From assembly GCA_019925095.2 (NCBI GenBank), contig CM034392.1, forward strand, positions 5,592,887 through 5,656,886: a DNA stretch of 64,000 nt. The letters run 5' to 3'. This document shows, one piece after another, positions 32,494-43,032 of the stretch. Made by a program: the position numbers and the translations under genes. The notes below the pieces were generated by a model that was not told where the DNA came from, searched no databases, and worked only from the letters and a program-made list of their open reading frames with translations. The stretch's first letter is position 1, and each line of letters opens with the position of its first letter. Origin of the DNA: Dendrolimus kikuchii. Its lineage: Eukaryota > Arthropoda > Insecta > Lepidoptera > Lasiocampidae.

Positions 32494-33075
32494 CTATAGA
32501 TAAAATATTGGTCCCACACCACTGTCACTTACCGGAAAAGTTCCCAAAAGGCTGGCGGCGTTCCCACGTTCTGTAGGTACGCTTAGTCTTTGAGCAAAAT
32601 AAATGCTAGCCTTCTGGTCGCGTGTGACGTTTACTAAACGTTTGGAGACGTCACGGTAGAGCTTTAGAGTGTTAGGACACCACGAACCCAGAGTTTCTAC
32701 CTCAAATGCTGCAAATACGGCGTTTGAGGGCCTCCTGTTCGACTGCAATAGAACCAGCAGTAGTGCACGTACTTGAAAGATGGGACGCAAGTAGCATCCC
32801 ACTCTACAGGGCGGCCCATCTTTCAGGGAATCAGCGTCATCTCATCATCTCCTGCCATCGTCGCGGCACAAGCCGATTGATTCCAAAACGGCAGGTACCC
32901 CGGCGGTGACAAGAGCTCGGCGGATGATGTCGTTGATTGCCGCATGTCGAGTAATTCTATAATCCGTGGTGTCCTAAGCGGTCCACCCTATCCCCGCATT
33001 GACAGAGATGTGGGACCACACAGGTTGCCCAGGCGAATGCTGGCACAGATTCTGAAAGTCGTGTCATCCAAAAGT
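32494..33075 (-). mobile_element. Retrotransposon pol C-terminal region, degenerate (family P)
   Basis: Minus strand: DDTTFRICASIRLGNLCGPT, then (after stops and frame changes) text with [19 protein letters not shown] and WDATCVPSF-like phrases, then FEVETLGSWCPNTLKLYRDV, NVTRDQKASIYFAQRLSVPT, ERGNAASLLGTFP and a stop. This is the C-terminal domain found after the reverse transcriptase in a lepidopteran non-LTR family. Several frame breaks show it is dead. The RT core is absent. Confidence 0.65.
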
Positions 33076-33079
33076 GTGC

Positions 33080-33790
33080 CAAAATTTGCCGAGGGCAGTG
33101 AATGTTTAACTTTTATTATTAGGTATATAATTCAATTTTCTACTTTAATATCTAATTTTAGATGTTCCTTAACTTGACTTAAACTTGTTAAAACTGGATT
33201 ACCTATATAAGTATAACTGATTACAAAAATCTTCACTACTTATATCTATATTGCACTGAAACGATGTTCTAAGGAAAGCTATTTACAAGTTAAATTAACA
33301 ATCGTGCAATAATTATTTATACCAGCATCGCCGTTTACAATCTAATTTATTCCTGTCACGGGATTCGAAGAGATCCCTTTTTAGCGATAACACCACCTTT
33401 TGTACACAACCAGAATAGTACTACTAGTTTCTAACTTTTTCTGTAATAGTGTACTGTGACGGCCAGCGGTTTCACACCTAACCGGGATCATTATCAATGA
33501 GAAACTTGTTTAGGATATAAGTTTATTCGCAATCGAGACACTTTTACATGAGATGTGTTTAGCGCGTGGGCCGATAGTGTAATGTCTTCTCTTGTTTTGG
33601 GAGGCATTCTACATTTAAATTTAAAAACATATTTCTTAATATACTATGACGACTAAGGAACAATTTTGAAGACTTTGCTGGTCTAGTGCTCTAAATGTTG
33701 GCCCAGTTCAAGTTTCTGGATTCGATTCCTAGCAGGGGTATGTAGATAACACCTACAAAGGGTAATTAGATAACTCTTTTTTGTACATAA
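33080..33790. other. No gene recognised
   Basis: AT-rich, nothing supported. Confidence 0.35.
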
Positions 33791-33792
33791 TT

Positions 33793-33969
33793 CATGCAGG
33801 AACGGCGAAAGAAAACTAGTTCCTGTAGCCGGGTTGCCTGTCGTAAGAGGCCACAAAACAACCCACAGCCAGGTGGTAGGGCGTTTGCTTGTCTGGATAG
33901 CTACCATCACTGGTCTAGAGCAGACCGCCATATCAGCCTTGAGTTGTGTTCCGGCATTAGTGGCCATGT
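33793..33969 (+). mobile_element. SINE-like family A, 5' part only
   Basis: CATGCAGGAACGGCGAAAGA, GTCGTAAGAGGCCACAAAAC, CCACAGCCAGGTGGTAGGGC, ending GGCATTAGTGGCCATG. The 3' half with the AATAAA tail is missing, which is unusual for a retroposon; deletion after insertion is likely. Confidence 0.8.
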
Positions 33970-34560
33970 TACTTATATGTTTTTCTAAGCTTTATAAGCC
34001 AAATAACAAAAAATATTTACCCTAGCTATGTTCCATCAGAGACTCACAACGAGCACGTTCACGACCGCGATTTTACTCGTTCCACTTGCTTGCTGGCGTT
34101 TCAATCGTAAACTCAAGGAGAACGGTTATTCGACCCACCTCTTGACATGGGTCGTTGAGCGTTGTGTGATCGAAAATGATGACGTCATTAGTGACGTTTT
34201 CGCCACGACCACAACGACCGCGGTCGCCTTGTGAAACAGCTAACTAAGCATTTTGAGCGTTGTGAGCTACTAGTGGACCGCCCTGCCTGTCGTCTCTACG
34301 AAGCCCTTCCCGATATACCTACCCGATTTTTATAGTATGTTTCACCTTAGCCAACGTGGGTATGAAACCATAGTAGTAGATATCCTATTCTTGTTAGTAC
34401 TGGCTCCAAGGCCTTTGCTGCCTTTGATTTTGCTAATGTCAGAGTAAAAGCGATAGGTGATAATAAATTAAGTTATAACAGGGTAGATATTCAAAATTAA
34501 CTCCAGGAAAACTCCGAAGAAAACCTGTGTCGTAAATAAAACGTATAATATAATCTTCAT
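33970..34560. other. No gene recognised
   Basis: 34030-34260 is richer in CG and contains partly palindromic phrases (ACGACCGCGATTTT, ACGACCGCGGTCGCC, GAGCGTTGTG twice). Probably an unidentified mobile element end. 34385-34450 resembles 45475-45550 (TTCTTG..GCTCCAAGGCCTTTGC / GGCTCTAAAGCCTTTTGC). Confidence 0.35.
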
Positions 34561-34729
34561 TGTATTTATTTGCATATTATAAAAGTAAACAAAACACTTT
34601 TTGAGAATTTTATCATTTCGCAAGTATATTTTTTTCTAATAAAAACACTTAATTTTATTTTTAAAAAACTTGAAAGGAAAAATTATGTATAACCTTTTCC
34701 ATGAGGTATTGGAAGTTAGGATTCAACAT

Positions 34730-35673
34730 TCATTGACAATAATTTTTATCTTTCTTTTTCTTTTTTTTCTTAGGCATATCATTCGCATCATCAACTTGCA
34801 TTTCAGTATCTATTTTTTCTGATTTAGCTCTTTTTCTTTTCTCTTTTTTCGCAGAAGGAATTATTTCACATTCTTCTGCAGTTTGCTCTTTAGCTTCAGA
34901 ATGATTTACATCTTTCAATTGTTTCTTTTTCTTTTTAGGAACTTCTAAGTTTTCTGTCACAATATTAGAACCATCAATTATTTCAATCAAAGATTCTTCA
35001 TTCTGAGATTTGTGTTTACGTTTCTTCCTCACTTTTTGTTCATTACATCCATTTTCTTGTTCTACATTTAATTCTTCAAAGTTTTCAACTAAATTATTTA
35101 CATCTTCTTTTCCTTTCTTATGTTTTTTCTTCTTCTTTGCCGGTTCTGTAGGAATATTTTCACTACGATCAGTGTCTACATGTTCGTTTTCATGCTGAAG
35201 TCGGTTTCTCGGGAAAACTGTATCATTTATACTTTTATCATTGTGTTCTAGTTCCACATTCACAGATCTTTGTTTCTGACTTTTACTTCTCTCTGCTGAT
35301 TTAACCTCACACTTTTCTAGATCTTTTGGATCTCTATCAAGCACCGCTAAGAAGAAACCTGTTGTGAAATCACTATCTGGTTTTGCATACATACATCTTG
35401 TACCAATACTGCCGTACATGGCTGACCCGAAATTCTTCCATTGACCCTTTAGAAGCTCTTTTACATCCAGAACCCTCCATTTAGCTCTCGATGTCTTCAC
35501 AACATTAGTGATAACCCTTTCGTTCTCTTCGGGAAAAATTGAACAAGTGCTGTAAACGATTCTCTTTGCATTAGGGAAGGAGTTCATTGCGTGTTTTAAA
35601 AATTTCTCTTGTAGTGATGTCAATTTTGCAAGTCTTACCTCCTCTATATAGTTGTGCACGCTTAGATCCATGC
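34730..35673 (-). CDS. NSUN5 last exon (motif VI and Lys-rich tail)
   Basis: Acceptor TTTTTAG|GCATGG completes the GSG|M join of motif IV. Encodes MDLSVHNYIEEVRLAKLTSL, the motif VI cysteine in VYSTCSIFPEENE, SAMYGSIGTRCMYAKPDSD and FFLAVLDRD, then about 200 residues of alternating acidic and lysine-rich sequence to a TAA at 34730. An AATAAA-type signal on the minus strand is near 34565. Confidence 0.95.
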
Positions 35674-38600
35674 CTAAAAATAATGGTTATTAAAACGTAT
35701 AAACATGTTATTCCTTCGATTATTTTTATTAATAGAGTACAATTGAAAGAATTTTTGAGCCAAAAAGAAAATTATTTATAGTGTCAGTTTAATAAACATT
35801 GCTCATTATACAATTTAGCAAAAAAGTGGTAAATAATTTATTGGACTACTAATTTTTTTACGAAACAGTGTTTTTTAGACGATTATTTTTTTATATTAGA
35901 TTTTCAAATGTCGCATAATGTCTATCAAAAATATTTAAAGATCAAAAATAGATAATACCTGAACCAGAACAGCTGGGATCTAAAAGTATGTATTCCACAT
36001 CCATATATTCGCCCCTTCTAATGTCTAATACATCCTTATGTACGGGCTTTACACATGCTGACTGTGTCCTCTGCACAAAGTCACATAGCGTTTGGTATCT
36101 CTTCTCGCTTCTTTCAATGGCGTGTATTATGCCCTGAAAGAGTGAATAAAATGTTACGAAATAAACTATAAGACCCCATATATAGTGGAAAAGAGATGAG
36201 ATGATAGGACAGTAGTAACTAATTAGATTGAATTTAATTACCCACGAAATGCATGCATTTGTAGTTTTATTTTTACTTAATGTATATTTAGCTCAGAAAA
36301 CCTTTACCACCACAAGATCGGTTTGATTTGCACCTCATATGATGTCAAGGTTTATTTACGCTTGTGAAATTTATGTGACAGTAACAAAAAATATATCCCA
36401 AATTCAAAAAACCTCACGTTGAGTGGCTCCTCGAGTTGTTGTCAAAACTGGTAACTTCACTTTCTTCGCTGACTATACATATCATTATGATAAAACCATA
36501 CTGGTAGTGAAGCAGACTTCAAGTATAAATTAGTATATAGGTATTAGATATTTCTACAGTTGTATGCATTATGGTCACAAATATTATTTAACTCTCGAAA
36601 CTATTAAAGATAATAAGCCTTACGTTGTTTCTGAGATATGCCGCCAATTGGGTCGTCTTCATTCCAGGCGCAGCGCACATGTCCAAAGCAACGCTGCCAG
36701 GAGGCGGTGCTAATAAATGGACGGCCATCGCAGTGGCCTGTAAGGAAGTTTAAGACTATAATGTACCTACTTATAACACACAAACTATCTAACTTTTTAA
36801 GTTAAATTATGTTTACTACTCAGTTTTGTTTGCGTAAAATGCTGATTTATGTTCTGCGGCACATGTTCCATTTTCTGTGATAATTTGTATACTGGTATAC
36901 ACCTGTTTACACAGAACCGCTAGTTTCCGAGAGAAATGCCTCTGACATACAAAGACGGGCAAACGTGATAAGTTCATAATGATTTTGGGTTGTTTATAGC
37001 TGGTATACAGCAGACAGGCAAACGGTGCACCTGATGAAAAGTGGCTACCTTCGCTTATAGACAGAGATGTTACCAACGCGCAGCCCGCCTCGAAGAAATT
37101 TTAAGACACCCTTTTAAAAAACCCCATATCACAGTGTTGTGGGAAAACCTCAGCTGGAACCTCATTCGAAATCCCCGTGGTGCGGAAGAGAAACGTTACT
37201 GAGAAATGCTCCGTACATGAGCAAAGCGGTTTAGAGAGTGAGGACGAACACCCAGCCGATGGCAAGGGGTGTGGAGGTAGAAAGGAGACGAAGGCACCAT
37301 TCTGAACAGAGGGCTTACTCTCAACGTTTTTTGTCGTTTGTTTATGTTTTAGAGGTTTTATTGCTTGTTTTTTTTATATTTAAGTGCATTTTCCATTGTA
37401 GGTATGTTCTATTTATTTTTGTGTTATATGGACTATATTATTGTAGTTTTAAAGAAATCTTTGTTCTTTTTTTTCTGTCGAATACTTCATTGGCTCTTTC
37501 GGTTTGATGGGACGAAAGGCGTTTGAGAGTAATGCCTCTGTTCCTTCGGTATTACCAATATGGTAAAAGAACCCTATAAATAAAGCAATCTGTGGCCAAA
37601 TAAGAGCTGACATAAAGCTAAGGGCAGACTATACAAACCTTATCCTGCAGTATGATTTTGCTCTCCAAATATAATTCATGATCATGCATTTTGGTACCCG
37701 GCGCAAATACAAACATAGTCTTAACATGATAATCTTGTGTAAAATCATATTCAGTTAGATTCTGTATCTGATTTAGGTAGTCGTCATAAGCGCCTGAAGT
37801 GCAGCGTATGAATCTGTAGCCTTCATCTTGAAAGGCTCCAATGGCATCTGATGTTGTTAGGAGGTTCGTGTTGATCCTAACATAGCGTGGTCGTTTAACC
37901 TCAGGTACTAGAAAAATTTATTGAAACAAGTTAGTGTCAAACAACAAAACAACTGTAGTCACATAACTAACTAAATTGTCTTTGCAAAAAAAGGGTTTTG
38001 GCAGACTGACGCAGAATCGATACTCGCGCCTCTCGAAGATCTTATCTCATTTTATTTCGATCCAAATGTGTGCCTTCCATTGTAGAGATAGGGATCAATA
38101 TGCTTTGTAAATTTTTAGATTAAGGCTTTCTTTGCATTTCGCTCTGCGTCAGTGTACCAGGAACCCTAACGATTAATAAACTTATATTAAAGTCTATTTC
38201 CAATAGGACGGCATCGCTGACACATCGATAAAACGTAATTTGTAGCGTTAACGTGAACTTTCCTAGGAAATAAATATTAATTTTATAAAAATATATTTAT
38301 TTCTGTTACTATTTAACAGTTCAAATTCAAAAGTTTTTATTCAAAATAAGTTCCGCTGGAGAACACTTTTTGAAGGTCATTGAAGGTCAACTCCCCAGCA
38401 ACACGTCTAGCTAAATATTGTTTTTCTTTATATTTCATATTCTATTTATATCTCAATTTTTTATATAAGTTTTGTACAGAAGTATGTTACAGAATTACTT
38501 TTTGGAGAATTAATGGAGTTGTAGCAAACAATAATCTTAAAATTAGGATCGTGATATTTATTTCTCTATTTACATTATTTCTCCCATAGTCTTATTTGAA

Positions 38601-40921
38601 ACAGATTTTAACGCCGTGGATAGAGCAGGATCCGCAGCATCCGTCGCTTCCGTAACATGGCAGACTAACTACAGAAGAAACGCCTATTTTTGTATGGTTA
38701 TAGTCAGGCCTTTTTTTGTTACTCCTTTTTTGGGGGCACGGTAATTCTCGAAAATTGTAAGTCCATAATTGTTTGTTGTTGTTTCATTTTTTCAGTTTTA
38801 TGGCAATTTTTTGATATTTTAGAAATTTTCTTTAAGGGCACTACGTGCCCCCACAAAAAAAAACCCTGGTTATGGTTAACGGAAACCTAATAGGTTAACG
38901 GGAAATAAATATCTAGATGCCAGCCGCCGTACCACCTCCGCCAGGTAGAAGGGGTGGTTTCGAAAAATGCTTGCTTGAAATCACGTGAGCCACAGATCTC
39001 ACAATTTAATGTCGAACTCGCGAAGTGCAGAAGAAACAGTAGGAAAGCGGATCTCGGGCTTAAAATCTGATGTTCCAAATGTAACTGGAACATAGTGTTA
39101 GGATCATGATGATGATGGATGCAGCAGTAAATATTTTCATAAGAAACTGACAATCCTATAGTCGCACATAATAAACATTAATTGTGTTACAAGTCAAATG
39201 GCCGGTGACAACAATAAGGAGCAAAAGAATGTTACACTTCCTAATGGTTGTAGTAGCGCAAGAGTACTGGAAGTGTATAACATTTATTTTTACAAAAGTT
39301 AAATTTTAAGGTGTATATATATTCATTATTTGACGGCCTCTGTGATTCATAAACAAACTTTCTGTTATTTACTATGTAGTCTGGGTGTCTTTGATCGGCT
39401 CGAGAGTGGTCCATTGTATATTACTCATAGTAAAAGTGTAACTTGCTTAGCTTGGGAATATAATATAATGAGTATGTCTGTTGATTATTATTTTATTTAT
39501 GATTTCTAATTCTGAATTAAACTGCATATATATATATGTATTTGTACTTTAATAAACATGAACTTCTTTTAAGCACAGAAAATTAATAAAAAAACCTTTG
39601 ACTGCATTAGTAAGAAAAAGCTCTTACCCAGTGTTAGATATTTCATTTTGTTATATTAATAAAACACTTTATAGTTGTTGCTGTAGTTACATAAATGCAG
39701 GTTACAAGTGTTACAACATATCAGTTCTTAGTTAGTAAAACTTTTTATCCCAGGAATCCTGCGGGTATTATCCCAGGAGTTGTTCAGATTCATAAAAATT
39801 TGCTTATTCTGACACAGTTTTCACAAAAACAATGGGTTACATTAGTTTTTAAATGTTGGTACTTAGTGTCCCGGGAATCCCGTCAGAATTACAAGTTAAG
39901 TGTGGATGAAGACACGGGCATATCCTAATACAAAATAATAAAAATTAAGGAAATTATTTAAAACCAAACGAGTTATTATTATTATTAAATCTTTTAATTC
40001 ACTAGGATATTTGGTGCCGAACATTACAAAAATAAGAGCAGTAGAAACATATAAATAATACTGTTCACAAACTGGAATGTCTGTAGAAAACTTTAATCTT
40101 GCTTTAAATTTAAATTGCTCTTCTCTGTGGTCAGTGGTGGTGGATCACTGTATGAATGCTGATCTATCTCATTGCCATATTCATCATATTCCTTTTCATG
40201 GTATGCCTGATATGCATATACACATATTATAAAGTTAACCACCACTACTGCAGCTATTACTGACCAAACTGTTACAACAAACTTATCTACAGGATAATAT
40301 TCTGTAAGTATGTGCGCCACACCAAAAAATGCAATAAAAGGTAGTGTAAACATTGCAATGCTGAATAGAAATAGCTTTCCTAGGGCATAAGCAGCCATTT
40401 TCGTCTGCCTAGGAATGAGTGGACCTTCATCTGCATCAGCCATTATCAATATAAATTATATCTGAAAAAAGAAATAAAACAATTACCTTGGGTCTTCAAA
40501 TCACCATGATGTGTGGATATGTATTGTTCAAATTTCTCTTTGTAAGAAAGGACCGTTTGTTCCGGTTTACTTTTGCCTGGAAGTGCTTTTTTTCCAAAGA
40601 CAAGTTCAGCTGTGAGAATCTTTGCTAGCCAAGGATCGAGACGCGGCTCATTTTCTAAGAACATACAGTTTTCAAATATTTTTTCTATATCAGCCGCATG
40701 CTTGATAGTTTCTGTTATCAATGCATAAAGCACGTTCGTCCTCTGTAAATATGACAAATCGAATTCTTGCTATATTTTAAACTATAGTAGCTCTTAGAAT
40801 AATTAACAGATTATCAATTTATGACAATATATGTTGAAATAATTCATAACCAAAGATTGTATTGTAGTTGTGTACTTACAAAATGCCGCAGTTTTGAATC
40901 GTATAACAAATTTTTAATTAA
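34730..40921 (-). CDS. NSUN5, 28S rRNA (cytosine-C5)-methyltransferase
   Basis: SAM-dependent RNA methyltransferase of the NOL1/NOP2/sun family; NSUN5 makes one conserved m5C in large-subunit rRNA in the nucleolus. Exons (minus): 40880-40921 (5' limit uncertain), 40487-40742, 37639-37907, 36624-36737, 35959-36133, 34730-35673; all internal phases agree. Motifs: LYALITETIKHA and DPWLAKILTAELVFGK in the N-terminal region, RPRYVRINTN, ILQDKATAM then LAPPPGS, motif I DMCAAPGMKTTQLAA, motif IV LLDPSCSGSG and motif VI VYSTCSIFPEENE. Both catalytic cysteines (PSCSG and TCS) are present. The catalytic core ends near TTGFFLAVLDRD; about 200 further residues are rich in lysine clusters (KKKKKHKKGK, KKKKKKKDKN), an extended nucleolar-type tail compared with the roughly 430-residue human protein. 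The start codon was not found. VMA21 sits in intron 2. Confidence 0.93.
35959..36133 (-). CDS. NSUN5 exon with motif IV (PSCSG)
   Basis: Acceptor CTCTTTCAG|GGC, donor TCAG|GTATTA; 175 nt, phase 0 in, phase 1 out. Encodes GIIHAIERSEKRYQTLCDFV through EYILLDPSCSGS, with the conserved cysteine that releases the methylated product. Confidence 0.95.
36624..36737 (-). CDS. NSUN5 exon with SAM-binding motif I
   Basis: 114 nt, acceptor CCTTACAG|GCC, donor AACAAC|GTAAGG. Encodes ATAMAVHLLAPPPGSVAL and DMCAAPGMKTTQLAAYL, the AdoMet-binding loop. Confidence 0.95.
37010..37205 (-). mobile_element. Diverged retroposon in NSUN5 intron
   Basis: AGCAGACAGGCAAACGGTGC, CACCTGATGAAAAGTGGC, GGGAAAACCTCAGCTGGAAC; same block order as 5945-6150 and partly like family A at one end. 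Orientation by analogy. Confidence 0.55.
37639..37907 (-). CDS. NSUN5 exon (RNA-binding/pre-catalytic region)
   Basis: 269 nt. Acceptor TTTTTCTAG|TACCTG, donor GATAAG|GTTTGT. Encodes PEVKRPRYVRINTNLLTTSD to YLESKIILQDK, matching the segment just before the PPPGS/motif I part. The donor GTTTGT is weaker than the others but phase and homology fix it. Confidence 0.92.
38208..38256. mobile_element. Solo arm of TIR transposon
   Basis: AGGACGGCATCGCTGACACA TCGATAAAACGTAATTTGTA is a diverged form of the arm seen at 27483 and 27960. In an NSUN5 intron. Confidence 0.5.
38330..38480 (+). mobile_element. Family D retroelement end
   Basis: TTTTTATTCAAAATAAGTTC, ACTTTTTGAAGGTCATTGAA, AACTCCCCAGCAACACGTCT, then TTATATTTCATATTCTATTT; matches 8676-8910 with an internal deletion. 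Confidence 0.7.
38905..39070 (-). mobile_element. RTE-type 3' end, degenerate
   Basis: GCCAGCCGCCGTACCACCTC CGCCAGGTAGAAGGGG and the AGTAGGAAAGCGGATC region are a decayed form of the pol C-terminal tail seen intact at 6963-7200. Confidence 0.5.
39331..39500 (+). mobile_element. tRNA-derived SINE family C, truncated head
   Basis: GACGGCCTCTGTGATTCA, GGGTGTCTTTGATCGGCTC, ATTGTATATTACTCATAGTA, TAACTTGCTTAGCTTGGGAA, matching 55225 in the same orientation. Most of the tRNA-like head including the B box is deleted. Confidence 0.7.
39700..39930. repeat. Helitron-like relic
   Basis: CCAGGAATCCTGCGGGTATT, TCCCGGGAATCCCGTCAG and GTGGATGAAGACACGGGCAT resemble the interior and 3' part of the element at 48828-49279. 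The open frame across it is fortuitous. Confidence 0.35.
40093..40443 (-). CDS. VMA21, V-ATPase assembly integral membrane protein
   Basis: 116-residue protein in a single coding exon. VMA21 is an ER membrane chaperone that helps assemble the Vo sector of the vacuolar H+-ATPase. Sequence: short N-terminus MADADEGPLIPRQTK, membrane segment 1 at about residues 23-47 (LFLFSIAMFTLPFIAFFGV), a short lumenal loop EYYPVDK, membrane segment 2 at about 54-78 (VWSVIAAVVVVNFIICVYAY), and a hydrophilic tail ending LKQD; human VMA21 also ends KQD. Start: an upstream in-frame ATG (6 bp earlier) exists, but MADADEG fits the family better. A strong acceptor, TTATTTCTTTTTTCAG, ends at 40462, so the mRNA probably has a spliced 5' leader. 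Located inside NSUN5 intron 2 on the same strand, 44 bp from an NSUN5 exon. Confidence 0.93.
   Translation of the reverse strand: MADADEGPLIPRQTKMAAYALGKLFLFSIAMFTLPFIAFFGVAHILTEYYPVDKFVVTVWSVIAAVVVVNFIICVYAYQAYHEKEYDEYGNEIDQHSYSDPPPLTTEKSNLNLKQD
40462..40477 (-). promoter_or_regulatory. Splice acceptor for VMA21 leader
   Basis: Minus strand polypyrimidine tract and AG, TTATTTCTTTTTTCAG, 18 bp before the VMA21 ATG. The nearest upstream donor (NSUN5, 40486) is only 25 nt away, too close to be its partner, so a more distant donor such as 40879 is implied. Confidence 0.7.
40487..40742 (-). CDS. NSUN5 exon 2 (N-terminal domain)
   Basis: 256 nt. Acceptor ATTTACAG|AGG, donor CCAAG|GTAATT. Encodes RTNVLYALITETIKHAADIE through DPWLAKILTAELVFGKK and FEQYISTHHGDLKTQ, aligning with the LYALVCET and LAKVLVYELLLGKG region of NSUN5. 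Confidence 0.93.
40880..40921 (-). CDS. NSUN5 exon 1, upstream limit unresolved
   Basis: Ends at a consensus donor CATTTT|GTAAGTAC, phase 0. Encodes LIKNLLYDSKLRHF, which fits the conserved IKGLVYSS-type block just before the next exon. An in-frame TAA lies directly upstream (40922-40924) and there is no AG acceptor or ATG in the preceding AT-only stretch, so how translation reaches this exon is not explained by the sequence as given. Confidence 0.6.
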
Positions 40922-40924
40922 TTA

Positions 40925-42780
40925 AAAATTTATTTTTTATAAAAAATTAAATCTTAAATTTTTGTCTGGAAAGCGTTGCGTCGCGTCTGGAGCTTATAAT
41001 GTATTTCTGGACATAGGAAATAGTATATTTTGATCTGACTTCACACGCGTCTTGTGACAGGGGTTGAATCGCGTAGTAATAATATGTTTCTAGCTTTAGT
41101 TTTTGAAATGATGCATTTGAATAAATTGCAGAATAAAGATGGCTGACATTGACAACTGAGTTTTATCCATCGAATAAGATATATTAATCGATAACAAACT
41201 ATAATTACTGAAGTTATTTTTAAAAGAGGCTTGCTTGTTTTTTTTAAACACAGGAACCAACATTAACATTATTTAAGATTAAAATATTAGTAATAATAAT
41301 AAAAAACAAATAAGTATGTACCTTTATAATATAATTTTCAAAAAAAAAATTGTACGCCCAACCGGCAAAAAACATGTGCTCAGTATATAATAACAAGACC
41401 TATTGTATAACCATGTTTTTATGCAATAAATTATTTTGATTTTGATTTGATAACAACGCCTTTACATTATAAATCACAGTTCTCAAAGTATACTGTGAAA
41501 ATATAGAGCAACAATTGCGATTGTTCTACAGTTGCATTTTCATTATTCATCATATTTTGCAATTAAAAATAGACGTCTTAATCACTGTTGATTTGACAAT
41601 CTAGTTAAATAGATATGGAAAGAAAAACGCATAAAGCTGGTATTATCACACATGAAACTACAGCACATCTCTTCATATTACTCAACTACTCGTGGTCATT
41701 CATATTCTCGCTGCTTATATGTGGCGTAAGGAAAGGCCCGTGAAGTAAATGGTGGGTCATTATCTACCTATATTCTCAGTATTGTTTGGAAAATGTTGAT
41801 AGACTGGCATAATAGAGCCATAGATTTTTCTAATATCCCAGATCATCCAGATCCCTTGACAGTTTAAGTCAGTAGCTCACTCCTCTTTTTTACCACCTCT
41901 TACGATAGCCTTATTTTAACAGTCTTCAGGTGTGTTTGTATATAGAGATAACCACCAACCGGTCATTATCACGTTACGCCACATGAATTCAATTGTCGAA
42001 AGTGTCTCTGCCTGTGGGGTGTGGTCCTCCCCATGCGTTTTTATCAGCCATGGAAAAATCCAAGCTCAATTATTTCGTAAAGTATTATTTTTCTATAATA
42101 AAACATTCTATGTTACGTCTTTAATTGCAGGAATTAATTTGACACTTAACAAACATTAGGGCTTCAATAAGTAGTAGAGCGATAAAAATTGTGAAGTCTT
42201 ATGTTTTCAAATATTGAGCCGTTTCAGTACAAATGTACTTTGTACGGGACAAATGTATTGGCTCACACGTGTACTGCTCATCATTACTTCAACGCATTCA
42301 GCATTGATTTAAAATAACGTATGCATTTTGATTCAAGTTTGATATTTTCAACTGTCTGCAGTCTGTAGATATTATCTCAATTCATCATAGTCAGCCAACT
42401 CGGTATCGGGTATTATCGATTAGTTTAAGTTTTTGGATGGCTAACTTTCCAACCGTGTCACTTGATCACTATCACTTCACTAATAACTACATAAAAATAC
42501 TTTAATTTTGATTTGATCGTAGCTTTGCTGCACGTAATCTTTATTTACAGTGTCAAGAAAAACATTTAAAGTGAAAAGTATTTTAGATAAATTTTTAATT
42601 AATTATGTAAACATTTTAAGACGAGGTGATTGTCCATAAACATCGGCCTCATTTGAATGTTGTTTGTGTAATATCGTTGACAGTTTCATTTCGAATGGCG
42701 ATATGCTCCTCGTAAAATACCAGGAAATGCTATGATTCAACACCAATGTGTTTTCAAAATACAGTCGGTTGTGAATGTCG
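40925..42780. other. Intergenic region between NSUN5 and p110
   Basis: The two genes diverge from here. AT-rich with no coding supported. An AATCTATCCC-like or CpG-type promoter was not identified; short open frames at 41932-42159 have no recognised motif. Confidence 0.4.
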
Positions 42781-42840
42781 TGCCTGTTTCAGTGATCGAG
42801 AGCGCCGCGGTGGCTGTGCACGCGAGTGAAAGTGTTTAAT

Positions 42841-42855
42841 ATGTCTAGTGGGTAG
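42841..42855 (+). promoter_or_regulatory. uORF in p110 leader (MSSG-stop)
   Basis: ATG TCT AGT GGG TAG, 31 bp before the p110 start codon and probably in the same 5' leader. A four-codon uORF with a poor context (AATATGT). It could lower translation of the kinase. Confidence 0.5.
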
Positions 42856-42885
42856 TTGTTTTGACCCGGGGATTTTGTCAAAACA

Positions 42886-43032
42886 ATGGTGCCAGCGCCG
42901 AGCTGCCCCAGTACGTGGGACTACTGGTCGTCTCCGCCGCCGGACAACGTGGAGCTGTCATGCCTCCTACCTAACTCTATTTATATTCCTCTGACGACCA
43001 GCTGGGATGCAACACTGCAGGATGTGAAAGAT
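42886..43032 (+). CDS. p110 exon 1 (ABD start)
   Basis: [44 protein letters not shown]; the PNSIYIPL strand and ATLQDVKD helix are ABD signatures. The donor is GAT|GTTAGA, weak, chosen because it alone gives the correct spacing to [13 protein letters not shown] in exon 2 when compared with family members. Confidence 0.85.

Noticed and set aside
37238..37507. Hydrophobic 89-codon open frame in an NSUN5 intron
   Set aside because: Arises from a T-rich intron stretch following a retroposon; antisense to the gene and without family resemblance.
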